64,000 bases of DNA from Galerina marginata (taxonomy: Eukaryota > Basidiomycota > Agaricomycetes > Agaricales > Galerinaceae), in assembly GCA_023014335.1 (NCBI GenBank), contig JAECYW010000010.1, forward strand, positions 248,001 to 312,000. The letters run 5' to 3'. Below the pieces are notes generated by a model that ran no database searches, was not told where the DNA came from, and worked only from the letters and a program-made list of their open reading frames with translations. The position numbers were made by a program, and so were the translations under genes. This document shows, in pieces, positions 24,657 to 35,887 of the stretch. The stretch's first letter is position 1; each line of letters opens with the position of its first letter.

Positions 24657-27038
24657 TTAGTCTATGTTACAAGCCCCATCCCGCAAGGCACACCACTGTG
24701 GTTGAAGAGCAATGGCATTTATGCCCCTTTGAACCATCCTGAAACGTAAATCATGCAGACGAGGAAGGGCGGAACCAACGTTTGGCGCGGTTCCATCAGG
24801 AAGTTTAGCGCCAGTCCAGAAGACCTAGAATATCGCAAAGTTGAGGGAAAGCCCATTCAGAATGACTGGCTAGGACTAACCTCTGCAGACAGCGGCCGCT
24901 CGTGGCCAAGCAATGCTGTCGAGGTTCTGCGGCGAGGACTGTTCCGCCCACAAGAGTTGTTGTCCTGTTATATCAACCACATGATGAAACCTACCAAGCA
25001 GAAGGGTTGCATAATGAACATACCACCAAGAACCAAAGGAACTTCCACTGATGTCAGACTTGCCAGAGGATCGAAGGTGTATGCCTGTGTCAGGGTAAGA
25101 AAGTGAGAAGACGAAGCGAGTAATGTAGCATCCACACCCTTTGCCACGACTTGAATGGATCGCACCAACTATTCCTGGATGACACAACGATGAAATATTC
25201 AGGGACAGGCATTCAAGAGAGGAGCGTTCGCATACGCTTGTGGGTCTTTTCCAATCCATTCACCAGCTCCACAGTCCTGTAAGGAGACGATGAGTATAGG
25301 CTCGGGAAAAAGCCAAAACAGGCCAACCAGGTAGAAGAAATCAGAAGGTGCGTGTACGAGTCGCAGACCTTTGGCAGCAACAGCCGCCGCATTTTGGGAC
25401 GATATCCAAACCCTATCGAGAGATTAATTATTTCAGTATCCCAGTTACTGACACTCCATTTGTGATAGACCTACATGACAACAGTAGATTTAGAAAGCGT
25501 AACGTTGTGTTCAAGAGCCATCTCTAGAGAGGCAAGATTCGAGACAAGACCACCGCCTCAAAAAAGAAAAACTTACCTTCCCAAACAACAGGAGTCTTCC
25601 CAATTGCCTTCAAAGCACCGTGAGTTGTCTGTGTAAATGCATCAAGAGCCTGCTCCAGTGTCCTCCCAGACGACTTCAGATCCGCCTGTGTCTGCGCATC
25701 TTGAGCGTAACAATTGGTATTAAGCTCATCTCCGCCGGTGCTGAACAACGTCGAGGGAAGAGTGCGTGCGATGGACGAGATGAGGTTGGCAGTGAAGTTA
25801 GCGGTGGCGGCGGATGCAAGCCGGAGCTGGCCTGCGGGAGGTTCGTTTGCGAAGGACTCCCATGGAGTGAGTTGGGCACATGCAATGTGTTCTGGGTGAG
25901 AGGTTGATATCACTGCAGTGTGGCCTGGTGTATCGATTTCCTGTATGGCAATAGGATAAGGATGAGCAAACAACAATGGCGGGGTATATAACTTACAACT
26001 AGAACGTCTATACCTCGCTTTAACAGCATCCCTGGTGAGCCAAAATCTCCTCTATGATAGAAAATTACTTACTGTACCTGCGTACGTAACAATATCTTGG
26101 ACATCTGCACTCGAATAGATTTCTGAGGCTGAATAGGCGCCTTTCTGAGCCAACTCAGGGAATCCAGGTACAGTGAGTGGAAAGCTTTGGGAATCGACAA
26201 CGTGCCAATGGAATTGGCTCATCTGCAATGTTAGAAAACATTAGGCATCTAGCTGATGGATATTCTGTACAGGTAACTAACTTTGACCATACTCATTGCA
26301 TCCAGTGTTCTTTTGATATCAGCAACTGTGAAGCTGGGCAAGTTAACTCCGCTCAAAAGACAGAAGCTCAGCAAGAGGTAGTAGAACTCACAAATTCCTC
26401 GAGGTATCGAGCATAAATCCACGATAAGGCTGAAGCACGCTGTAAGTGGAATGACAAAAATATGGAATGGGAAAATAGATACTCACAAATGCTGGGGAGT
26501 CGTCGTTGATTGTGACCGGCGCCTGATAAGAATATGTAACGCCTGTACCGTCATCATAGAACAATTGTTCAAATGTCGTTAATCCTCTGAACAGACCCAG
26601 AGATGTGCTCGCGGAAATGGTTGCGGGTCCTCCGTTGCTCGGCAAAGTTAGAGAATAAGATTCACTTCTAGCAGCAATATCTTTAGTAGCCTCCTGCATG
26701 ATTGACTTTGTTTTACCGCCCGCACTTGGAGTCAGCGACAAAGTCAATCTAGAAAGCGATGGAGCATGTCCCATCGTAAGGCTATCTGCAGCACCACGGC
26801 CCACTATAAGTCTCTGAAGCTTGTCGGTGCGAAGACGAGTCTTTGTGCGAGAGATAGCATCTACGAGGTCCTGCGGAACGCTTGCGACGCCATTGACTTG
26901 AATGTCAAACGAAGATGAAAGCTTGACTATGGTCGTGCCCGTCTGAAGCGAACGTGGTATGGGCCATAATGCGACTGCAGTGTGACTTGAACCTAGGATG
27001 GAGACAGGGAGAAATACCGACCAGGTACTGAGTTTCAT
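24657..27038 (-). CDS. Beta-N-acetylhexosaminidase, family GH20
   Basis: GH20 removes terminal N-acetylglucosamine, here probably in extracellular or vacuolar chitin-oligosaccharide breakdown. Thirteen exons (27038-26487, 26429-26392, 26333-26282, 26222-26078, 26031-25997, 25940-25577, 25523-25475, 25412-25328, 25276-25264, 25174-25138, 25084-25024, 24964-24881, 24824-24657) give about 560 aa. A signal peptide starts at 27038 (MKLSTWSVFLP); an in-frame Met at 27113 is the alternative start. An N-terminal GH20b domain is followed by the TIM barrel: FHWHVVDSQSFPL, VEIDTPGHT, and the catalytic Asp-Glu in STGGDELNTNCY. C-terminal markers are SWCDPFKSW and LLWAEQSS. One base seems missing near 25173 and one extra near 24891 (WPRAAA/SAEVFW junction). 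Exon 9 is 13 nt. Confidence 0.92.
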
Positions 27039-29292
27039 CCTGAGTGTCCAAGTTGGGGATCTGGCTTCGGGACGACGTGGCCTTGGTGTGCGTAGATTAA
27101 ATACGAGCTTCATTATCTTGAAGACGTAAATAGAACGTCAGCCGACTAGGTCTGCGCACTCCAAAGTTCTTTTATTAGTAAAAGAAAGTGCGGTGGTCAA
27201 TGAGCACGGCTTCTTCACATTCTTTTGCGCATATGGGGGCGGTCGAAGAAGTCGGCAGCGTGAGTATATCACCATAGATAAACATATGACCCATGCCCCG
27301 CCAAACTTCCTGAATACGACCTCAATGTCAGCTTACGAATTTGTTATCATTCATTAGAGGAATGCACCTTTTAATTTTAATTATAAGAATATTGCTATCA
27401 GCCCTTGGCCCATCCTATTTTCAAGTTGCATTGCCAGCGAAGTAGTGTACTTTTTACAGGCAACTCACAAAGTGCAGACGTGGCCTTTCTATATCAACTA
27501 TGAGAATCCGGAAACAGCGTAACTCCTCCTCGGATAACGAGAAGGAGCTTCCTCAAAGTCTACTAGTAAGCCAGCGACGTCCATATTTGGTTTTGTTCCA
27601 AGAATCAATGGTCCCGGTCGTGGTTGGCAAGGAGAGTCGGTGGTCCTTGGCGACAGAACTTAACCGACAAAACTTTGGTACCAGACGAGAAGGTTCAAAA
27701 TGACATTGACATGGCTGGCAGTGGCAGTCACCAGTGACACTGACAAGAAGAAAACGTAACTCACGTGCTCGTGACGTCACGCGATATTTTAAAACGATTG
27801 TCGGTCCGGCTGACCGGCTGTCATTCCACTGATTCCAGACCATCACTACGTTCATTAACGTTCATTACATACTACATTCAACCTCGTCTGTATCGAATCA
27901 TTGTTTCGTTCGGTAAGTGTCGTGCTAAATAACGAGGAGGCTTCGACTCATGGTGCTTATTCAACAGAAATAATAAGCAGTTGCTCGGGGTGCTATGGTA
28001 TCATAATTCCAATGTGGGGTAGGGTGCTCACCGTCCTTCGAGTTTGCCTCGAAATATAAACACCCAACAAACCATACAACTCTTTAAAGCTTCTCCTTTC
28101 AGTAAGATAGTTTTCTCCGCTCTGTAAATATAACTTTTATCATGCATTTCAGGTCTTAATTATTTTCTCGCTGCAATACTTATTTCCATGCCTAGTGCGC
28201 CTACGAATTGACAAGGAATCGGGTATACGCCGTACTCGTAATAACTGACAGCAATAGTAAGCTTCGGTATGTTATCCTATTGCACTCTCATATCCAATTG
28301 GCGTGAACTCGTGGTGAGCGGCATCATGATGCTGTCCGTCAGCTAAACTTACCCATATACCGAACTTGAACTATGTCAATGACGACAAGTTAGTCCGTTC
28401 GATTATTTCAAGGCCCGGACTAATACATTCTCTTCATACCGTGGTGATTTTGTAGCGTGAGTGACATTTGGTCGCCATCGATTGGCTGATCGATTGGCTG
28501 GCTGCTATGTTCGAATTTTTTACTTTTTTTTTACTTACTGTCACCATGTTCTAGTGTACGTAGCCTGATTATCTCCTCGTGCGACCGTTCTAATGTGTTC
28601 TCTAGCTAAACCATCAAAATGGGTTCTCGCATACAAACAACCATCATTTGTCTGTCGATATACAACATTCCCCTTCGATTTCCATTTTCATTTCTGGTCC
28701 AACTTACCCGTTTATTCTAGCAGTTACTGTCGTTGACCTAATTGGCTATCTTTTCCGTGAGTTTTGAATCGTTTTTTGTTCCTCCACTGTTTACGCAAGA
28801 TTTCTCTTTCCAGGAACACACAAGCTGGTATGTGATTTCAAGTTCGTTGGAACATCGTCAAAGATTTGACTGGCCCATTATAAACGTCTCATATTCAATA
28901 TACCTTTCTTCAAGGTGTTTTCCACCATGTTGATGTGTATGTTGAATTCACGCAAGGATAGAAGTTCAAGAGCTTTGTCGGTCTCATCAGAGGTACCGGG
29001 CCGAATTCTCCACCCTACAATTGTTCGTGTCTATGACTTGATAGCAGCAAGTAATCAATCATATACTCCACTGTGGTTTTATTTTATCTGAGAATTCATC
29101 TTCTTAGCAGGTGAAAGTATCCACTAATTATAAGTACACGGCATGTCTCCTAGTCAGCACCGTGATCGCACTCAATGAAGACCTTGCTGGCGAGACCTCC
29201 TCTGTTCCAACTCTAGCTCTCTATAGGACCAATAATTTACAAATTCTTTTACTGTAATCGAGTATTTCATATAGGGGCTGTCAAAAGCTGAT
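27039..29292. other. Gene-poor interval, 2.25 kb
   Basis: This is one of the longest stretches without a recognisable gene. It is AT-rich with homopolymer T runs and a short local duplication (GATTGGCTG repeated near 28480-28510). Open frames at 27500-27703, 27553-27855 and 28742-28933 show no domain. It separates the GH20 promoter from the P450 3' end. A spliced non-coding transcript cannot be excluded. Confidence 0.5.
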
Positions 29293-31475
29293 TCATATCG
29301 AGGTTTTTACGGCGTCTCGAACAAGTTTTCCGGTGTTCCCCCGTCGTGGAGTAATCGAGCATTCGAAGGGATGTGGGTGACTGCACGAATAATTTAGAGC
29401 AGAGTAAGGCTGACAAAGTGGTAGTAACAAACCTAACCAATTCATCGGTGTACTTCCCTTCAATAGGAATCTCCTTCCCATTAATGTCTTTCTTCTTTCC
29501 GTATGTCGAAGGTTGCAAGAACCGATACAATTGTAAGCCATACCTAGAATGTTACATGTCATTAATCTTGAGCAAAGAATGTGAATAATAATGTGCTGAC
29601 AGTTGCAGAGGCCAAATGCCGGCCAGGACAGATGCTGTTGAAAACGATTTACAACCGGCTTTGTATGAAGATAAAACGAGCTTACCGACGCCCAAAACCA
29701 AAATTGAGGACCATGTTATCATCATTCAGTCTTCCCTCCTTGTCCAAGAACCTATCTGGATCGAAAGTCTCAGGATTTGGGTACTTCTGTTCGTTCCGCG
29801 TCATTGCCCTGGGGGTGTTTGCATTCACGCACTTGATATATTGGTGTAAGGAGTGAAAAATAAATAGGAGCTTACCAGGTGTTTGCGATGATAGTTGAGC
29901 CTGTGAAGATTAAATTATAAAACAAGGGGCTGTGAATCAATAACTCAGGAAACTTACCTTTCGGAATGTAATAGCCTTTGTATACATCGTCGTCTGTGGC
30001 CATGTGAGCAGTATTGAGAGGAGTTACTGGCTTCCATCTGGTAACTTCACGGTACAGCGCTTCAACATAAGGCAAGGCAGGCCGATCAGCGAAATTAGGA
30101 AGTCTATCCAACCCCAAAACCTTGTCGATCTCGTCTTGGGCCTTTGTCTGAGCGGCTGGGAATAGAGCCATGGCCAGGAAGAAGGTGAGCAACGGCGACA
30201 CAGTCTGAAATTTGCTCAACTCCAATGGCAGAAAAAACAAACATAAAGTACTTACTGTGTCCGCCCCAGCTGAAGAAACATAGATCTTGATGAGCCACGT
30301 GCTCACTATTAGAGTCCGCGATCTCACTCACAAGCGTAGCTTGATGCTGCAACCCTTTTTATCATATCATATTCCCGCTGAACATAGCAATTTTCTAGAA
30401 GGTCTGACACCAATGACGGGGTCGCTGTACCCTTGAGCTGTAAAGCCAGTGCTCGAGGTTTTTCAGACAAGTAGAACATTAAAGGTAGAACTTACGAGAC
30501 CCTTCCCCACAAAATCCATCGGTACCTCTTGCATCTGGCTTGTCAACACTTTGACCTCGGCAGCCAGGCGCTTGAAGGCAGCGCCTGGAAACCAAGCAGG
30601 CAAATATCGAAGAACGGGGATATAATTGGCAACGATGGCACCGGGAACGAGACTCCCTTCTAGTTTTGCGACTGCTTTTTCAGCGAGTCCTGAGAAGTAG
30701 TTGCTGGTTTCGGGTGTTAGATCGTGCCCGTAGAGGATGGCCATGATGATCGCGGTAGTCGCTCTAAAAACCGACGAGTCGATGCTCCCAACTGAACTTG
30801 GCAGAACAGGCAACGTGAATACTCACTTTTTGCAATGTGCCCTGAATCCAGCTGGTGCCGTTAGGAGATCGTACAGCAGGTCGTGCACTTTCGCAGTTTG
30901 TATTGGCTGATACGCGACAGAAGCTTTTGAACGGAAACATTGTTGTAGTAGTCTTCGATGGAAACGCCATTGTTCGCCATACGGCATGAATGTGACATTA
31001 AAGTCCCAACCCATGCTGCGAAAAGGCTCCTTGCTAAGTATCATTTTAAGGAAATTTAGGGTCACTTACAGGTCGATTATCGTATTTTTTGGTCGGTCCG
31101 AGTATTGTCGCGATCGTCTTTCAAACAACTCGACAGCGTCATCGACAGAATTAAGGATGATAGTATGTTGCCCGTAGATATTCAGGTACATAATATCGCC
31201 TGTGTAATTTACTTCAATTTGAATGATTTGTGCAGTTCATCTAGGAAGTACATACCATATTCCTTTGCCCAGTCGGCATATGTAACCCAGGCCTGAGAGA
31301 AGGGAAGTTTCATTGAATTTCCCAACAAAATAGCTGCAGGAGGTCCAGGGGGATAAGCGAGGTTGCGAAGGGGTGAGTCCAGCCATTTCCTGTACGTGGA
31401 ATATAAACCAAAGATCACACCACAAATCGGTAACACCGCAAGCAGCAGCGACACGGTAAGGTCGGAGAGAGTCAT
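29293..31475 (-). CDS. Cytochrome P450 monooxygenase, microsomal
   Basis: Twelve exons (31475-31256, 31199-31070, 31033-30827, 30763-30496, 30437-30332, 30269-30256, 30204-29958, 29900-29876, 29808-29686, 29634-29601, 29543-29433, 29380-29293) encode about 523 aa, normal for the superfamily. An N-terminal membrane anchor (MTLSDLTVSLLLAVLPICG) is followed by the Pro-rich hinge YPPGPP. The I-helix is SGADTTVSPLLTFF. The K-helix ExxR is in EALYREVTRW and the PDRF motif is present. The heme-binding loop is FGFGRRICPGR with the ligand Cys split near an intron. One extra base is inferred near 29495, just after WLTIVSVLATFDIRK. The C-terminal tail is typical of basidiomycete P450s formerly compared with O-methylsterigmatocystin oxidoreductase. 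The substrate is unknown and no biosynthetic cluster surrounds it. Confidence 0.93.
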
Positions 31476-32239
31476 TCAAGGTGCGTTGATACAACGACGA
31501 AGGCCCTTTATGAATCAAAGAAGAGGCCTCGCCAACGAACAGGACAGTTTAAGGGATATATTGCCCAAGGATGACGTGTTTCACTGTAACGGACGACAGA
31601 GATTCCCTCAACTCTCCCGGTGTGCGACTTTCATTGCCCGGTTCCTCTCGGCCAACACACTTCCGAGGCAGTCGCACCACCAACTTGTCCGAGGCCGATA
31701 AGTCCAGTTCAAGAGTGAAACAGTCAAAGCGATCATAGACCTCGAGTGAATGAAAACAGCTAAGGGGGTCTGTCACTGTTCAAGTCAAGGGTCTGGGCGC
31801 TAATGACACTGCGCCCACCCAGCAAATCTGGAAAAAGTAAGTATCACAATTGAACGCTAATGCGACTTCTCTCTCACGCACAACGGACGAAAGCCCACGT
31901 GGCATCAGTGTCGTTAATTATAATTATAATGGGCAATGCTAGGCAATACTTACTCTTCCGCTGCATATGCCATAAACGCCTATGACTGAGCGCTGACATC
32001 TTGAGGCCCGACAGTACGCGTTTTAAGTGTTATTTAACAAATCCTTCGCCGTTCAATGCCATCCTCATCCCCATCCAGTTCCAGGAATAGGTTTCATGCA
32101 ATGTTCAGTAACAAGAAATAAATTTTAGAACTATTCATACACCGTTCGAATATTACAAGTAGGCGTACAATATACAAACCATGAGTCGGACAACGGCCCG
32201 AGGGCAAACAGCGGCTCCTTTCCAACTATCTGCAAAACA
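31476..32239. other. Intergenic between P450 and DUF6534 copy A
   Basis: About 760 nt containing the P450 promoter and the DUF6534-A 3' flank. The open frames here (31363-31701, 31549-31776) are unremarkable. Confidence 0.55.
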
Positions 32240-34096
32240 TCAATAGCTCCCTCTGTCGTCGAAGGCTCCTTTTCCCAATGGCAGAACACTATGCAGACCG
32301 TCTTGAGTTTCAGACTCAACATTAACGTAGACCTCGGCGCGCTTTATTCCGTTCAAGTTAATCATGTCCGACTTAATCGCAGAGTCAATACAGACGATAT
32401 AAATGCATTTAGGCCAAAAAAAATTGCTTACTGCCTTCATGTTTGGGGGAACTGGAGCCCTGTTGGCATTCATGTTGTTCATCGAGATAGTGTTTTCTTC
32501 GGCGTCCTTGCCAGTTGACAGACCGCTGCGACCAGTCATCCAGATACCACGAGAATTCAGGGTACTCATCAGAGAGTTGGAATATAATTTAGCAAGGGGG
32601 AAATTAAAGAGAAGGTGCCTAACATTTCATCAGCGAATTGTCAGAGAAGATTGGTTAAACGAGGGACATACAATCCGGTAGGCTTGGGAAATATGTTGTT
32701 AGTACTTTGTTGGTGAAAAATTGAGGGCTTAGAACATACATTGAGAAGGTAAACAAGAAGATTAATTGTCGCGACGATCGCAGTGACGAGACCGGTTTGA
32801 ATTGTAACTGGCCCAAAAGATGTTCAATGGTCAAAAGATATCGGAGACGAATAATCTTACTTCGGATAATTTTATCGATCAGCATATCAGAGCGTTCAAA
32901 TCCTGTCTTGCGTCTCGTCTAATAAAGTAAATGTTTGCTTTCTTGTTAGTGCAAAAGCTTGAGCCTTACCCTAAGGAACACAACAATAAAATGAGAATTA
33001 AGAGCGAGATTATTGGATATCGGGAAACTCACAGGTAGGTTACGAGGATGGCGGTGATAAGAATATCTCCAAGGACTTCAGATGAAAGCCAAATAATAAT
33101 TGTCACCTAGGTACAGCATCAGTGAAACCCGCAACAACCCCGGTCCCGACTTGCCTTGGACCGAATTAGATCGACAAAAAATGGCGCTTTTGCGACTTCT
33201 ACGGGCGTAAGAATAGCGGTAACTGCAGATAAAATAATATTAGCAAGACATGCGATGTATAGCGGAATAGGAGCTGACCTCCTCCAGAGATGGCTGTAGT
33301 AACAATAACTAAGGGTAGTATCCAGTTCTTTGTTAACAAATAGATTCGCCATGCAAAGAATGTCTGAACTGAGGAGACGATGACACCCTTTGGAATGCCA
33401 TGGTACTTAGGGGTTGAACAAGAGGATATGAAATGAGTACTCGTACCGTGATGGCAGGATCTGGTTATTCAAGCATCAGTCGTTAGCTGAGACTTGCCTC
33501 TTTATTTTGGATAATGTGCCCATACCGGTGTCAAACACTGAAGTAGAAGAAGATGCTCCGTTAAAGAAGTGAGTGAGAAGGAAGAAGGACTCACACCATG
33601 TAACAACATTCAGGTAAGCGACGTCGCCTAGTTATACGAATACCCATGATGTGAGTTCGCTAGTAACACAGGCTGTATTAGGATCGGCCTACCGAAGTGA
33701 ATTATGAGCGCTTCGTAAATGTAGGCAGCATCACATGCAGTGTTGAGGATATCAAAAAAGAAGAGAACAGCAACCTGAGTGGCGAGAATACTATGAGCGT
33801 TGAATGTCGAATAACATGAGGGATACCAACAAATATTTTGATCCAAATTTTATCTCTGAAAACCGATGTCAACACCAATCTTGGTCTTCGCTGAAAAACA
33901 TCGGCAGAGAGCACAACGCACTTTTTGAACGAGGTATAATAGATATACACCTGGGTCATCATGACCCCCAGCAATATTGCATTGAAAGTGAACCCGATAA
34001 GAATAGGGCCATGACTAGAATTCAGAAACATTGGAAAGCTGAGTATACAATGGCTTCAAGTGACGATACAACTCACGCGATCTCAGCTGGTCCCAT
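32240..34096 (-). CDS. DUF6534 seven-helix membrane protein, copy A
   Basis: Fifteen coding exons plus a candidate 1-nt exon at 32970 give 318 aa. Exons are 34096-34077, 34014-33922, 33855-33831, 33774-33693, 33627-33595, 33537-33526, 33460-33447, 33387-33279, 33222-33155, 33106-33033, 32918-32861, 32807-32740, 32682-32672, 32618-32432 and 32341-32240. Family markers are GPILIGFTFNAILLGVMMTQ (TM1), DKIWIKIFV, DPAIT, VQTFFAWRIYLLTKNW, GDILITAILVTYL, GFERSDMLIDKIIR and FPLAKLYSNSLMSTLNSR. Seven hydrophobic helices are followed by a polar cytosolic tail. The function is unknown; the family is greatly expanded in Agaricomycetes. The intron after exon 9 (33154-33107) uses a GC donor (GCAAGT). Its tandem paralogue starts 1.8 kb upstream in the same orientation. 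Confidence 0.85.
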
Positions 34097-35887
34097 ATTA
34101 CTGGCAAGTGGGGTTGTACAAGAACGTAGAGCCTGGTGGCCTCAGCCGAGCAGTGGCTTCAAAAATGAGATTGAAATGCAAGTGGGTCAACGCATGTTTA
34201 AGCGGGGGTTTATAACATCTTTTGGCAGCGCCAGTGTGCTACGATGGATCATGGCAGATATTGATGAGACGGAGAAAGCCTGAGATACGTGGATTCCGAG
34301 TGGCGGGTCTTGACTCTTCATCTTGACAGGAATTCAATAGTGGCAAGCTTGTCATTTGACCAGGATGCCATCCTTTCACCAAGTAAGTAAATGGCTATAG
34401 CCTATAAATAAGAATAGAAGGAGGACCAAAGCCGCTAGTCGGGTTGCTAAAGCATCGTTTGGAGCCAAGTTGGGTTAGAATAAACCCTAGCCAACCCTAG
34501 AGAGCTCTCGGCCTCGGTCATTCAAGTTTGCCTTGCCTCCACGATCTCCGACGATGGTGATGAGCGCCACTCATACCCCAAACCTTACATTGATCCCTCT
34601 ATGGCAAGTCATGTTCAACACCTCTATGGCCCAGGGGCGAGTCTTGTTAACCACCAACCTCGAATCAAGTGCGAATCCGTTAAACTTGCATGAGTCCGTC
34701 ACTGTTATTCCACCTTGTTTCACGTCAATGTCATTGTTACCCCGGTCCATGCGCTTCTTTCCAGTGGTAGTAAATCCTATCATGTTGGTATGGAATAATC
34801 TAAATGACACTGCAGTTATCTTTGAAGCTATTCCTTCAGGCTATATGCCTCGTCATCGTCAAGCCTTCCAACGGTCATCTCCTCTATTCTTGTACTATGA
34901 CTTCAACTTGCTGCTGCTCTGTGCACTAAACCAGTAGCTGTGCTTGTGCTGATCGTGGACAACACTACGGGCCCTGCGCAAAATTCCTGCTTGTCGGATT
35001 TCATGATATTTTAGCCTGGCTGAACTTTCTCATGACAGTGAGAATGTTTGAACTGCTGCGATATACATTTTCTACCGTATCGGTCCAAGATGGTTGTGTG
35101 GAAACCATTTATTTTGTTCCCTCCTCCCACAATCGGCGAAATACTTCGGGTCAAGAATGGTTTATCGCGCCACACTCACGATTTCTAACGAATCTCCTCT
35201 AATCTAGCAAACTTACTCCCATCCAATTGCCAATGACTAACTTCTTCCCTCTCATGGTGCATGGATGCAGTCAAAGGTTTATCACCACTGACACGCTGAG
35301 AGGGTACAGAAACATTGATGACCACTAAGATTGTAGAGAGCTCTGAAGACCTTTGGCTTAAATTTGTATGTGGTACTTGTGACTCATGACAGCCAGGCAG
35401 AGACAAAGAAACTGACCGATTTTGGTGCAACTGAAGCACTCGAAGGATTCAAGCATTAGCAGATCTACTCAGCTACATCTGCAACCCGGTGTTAGTGTCA
35501 TCTTTGTCTTCCTGCCTCCTGGATCACTGACTTTTATGTCGAGGTCCCTCAGGTTCCTCAAAATGTACCTATGTGCTTCCGAAAAAAAATCAAGTCGCGT
35601 TCAACCTACCAGTCAAAATATAAGGCTTTCAGGTGCATAGCCATAGCTGGCTTCTCAGTGTTCTCAACGATCATTACAAGGCTATACTACTTTGGAACCC
35701 TGTCGATTACTACTAATTCGGATGAAGGCGAGGAAGATGCGCCACACTGATCATGAGCCTAGTGCATCCATTTGATCCAGCAACACGTTCTGGACAACAG
35801 CATTGGACCTTGATATATTTATTTATGTATCGGAAAGCCAGATCGAATATAGGGGTACACCTACACTTCTATCACTACTAACAAAAC
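34097..35887. other. Interval between tandem DUF6534 genes
   Basis: About 1.8 kb. A 134-codon plus-strand frame (34533-34937) overlaps a 79-codon minus-strand frame (34571-34810). Neither shows a domain I recognise and neither extends by splicing. Otherwise no gene is seen. Confidence 0.45.

Noticed and set aside
24753..25106. 117-codon plus-strand frame
   Set aside because: Antisense to the last GH20 exons, where the minus strand carries conserved hexosaminidase sequence.
25620..25907. Plus-strand frame antisense to GH20
   Set aside because: It mirrors the GDELNTNCY-containing exon and is a shadow of it.
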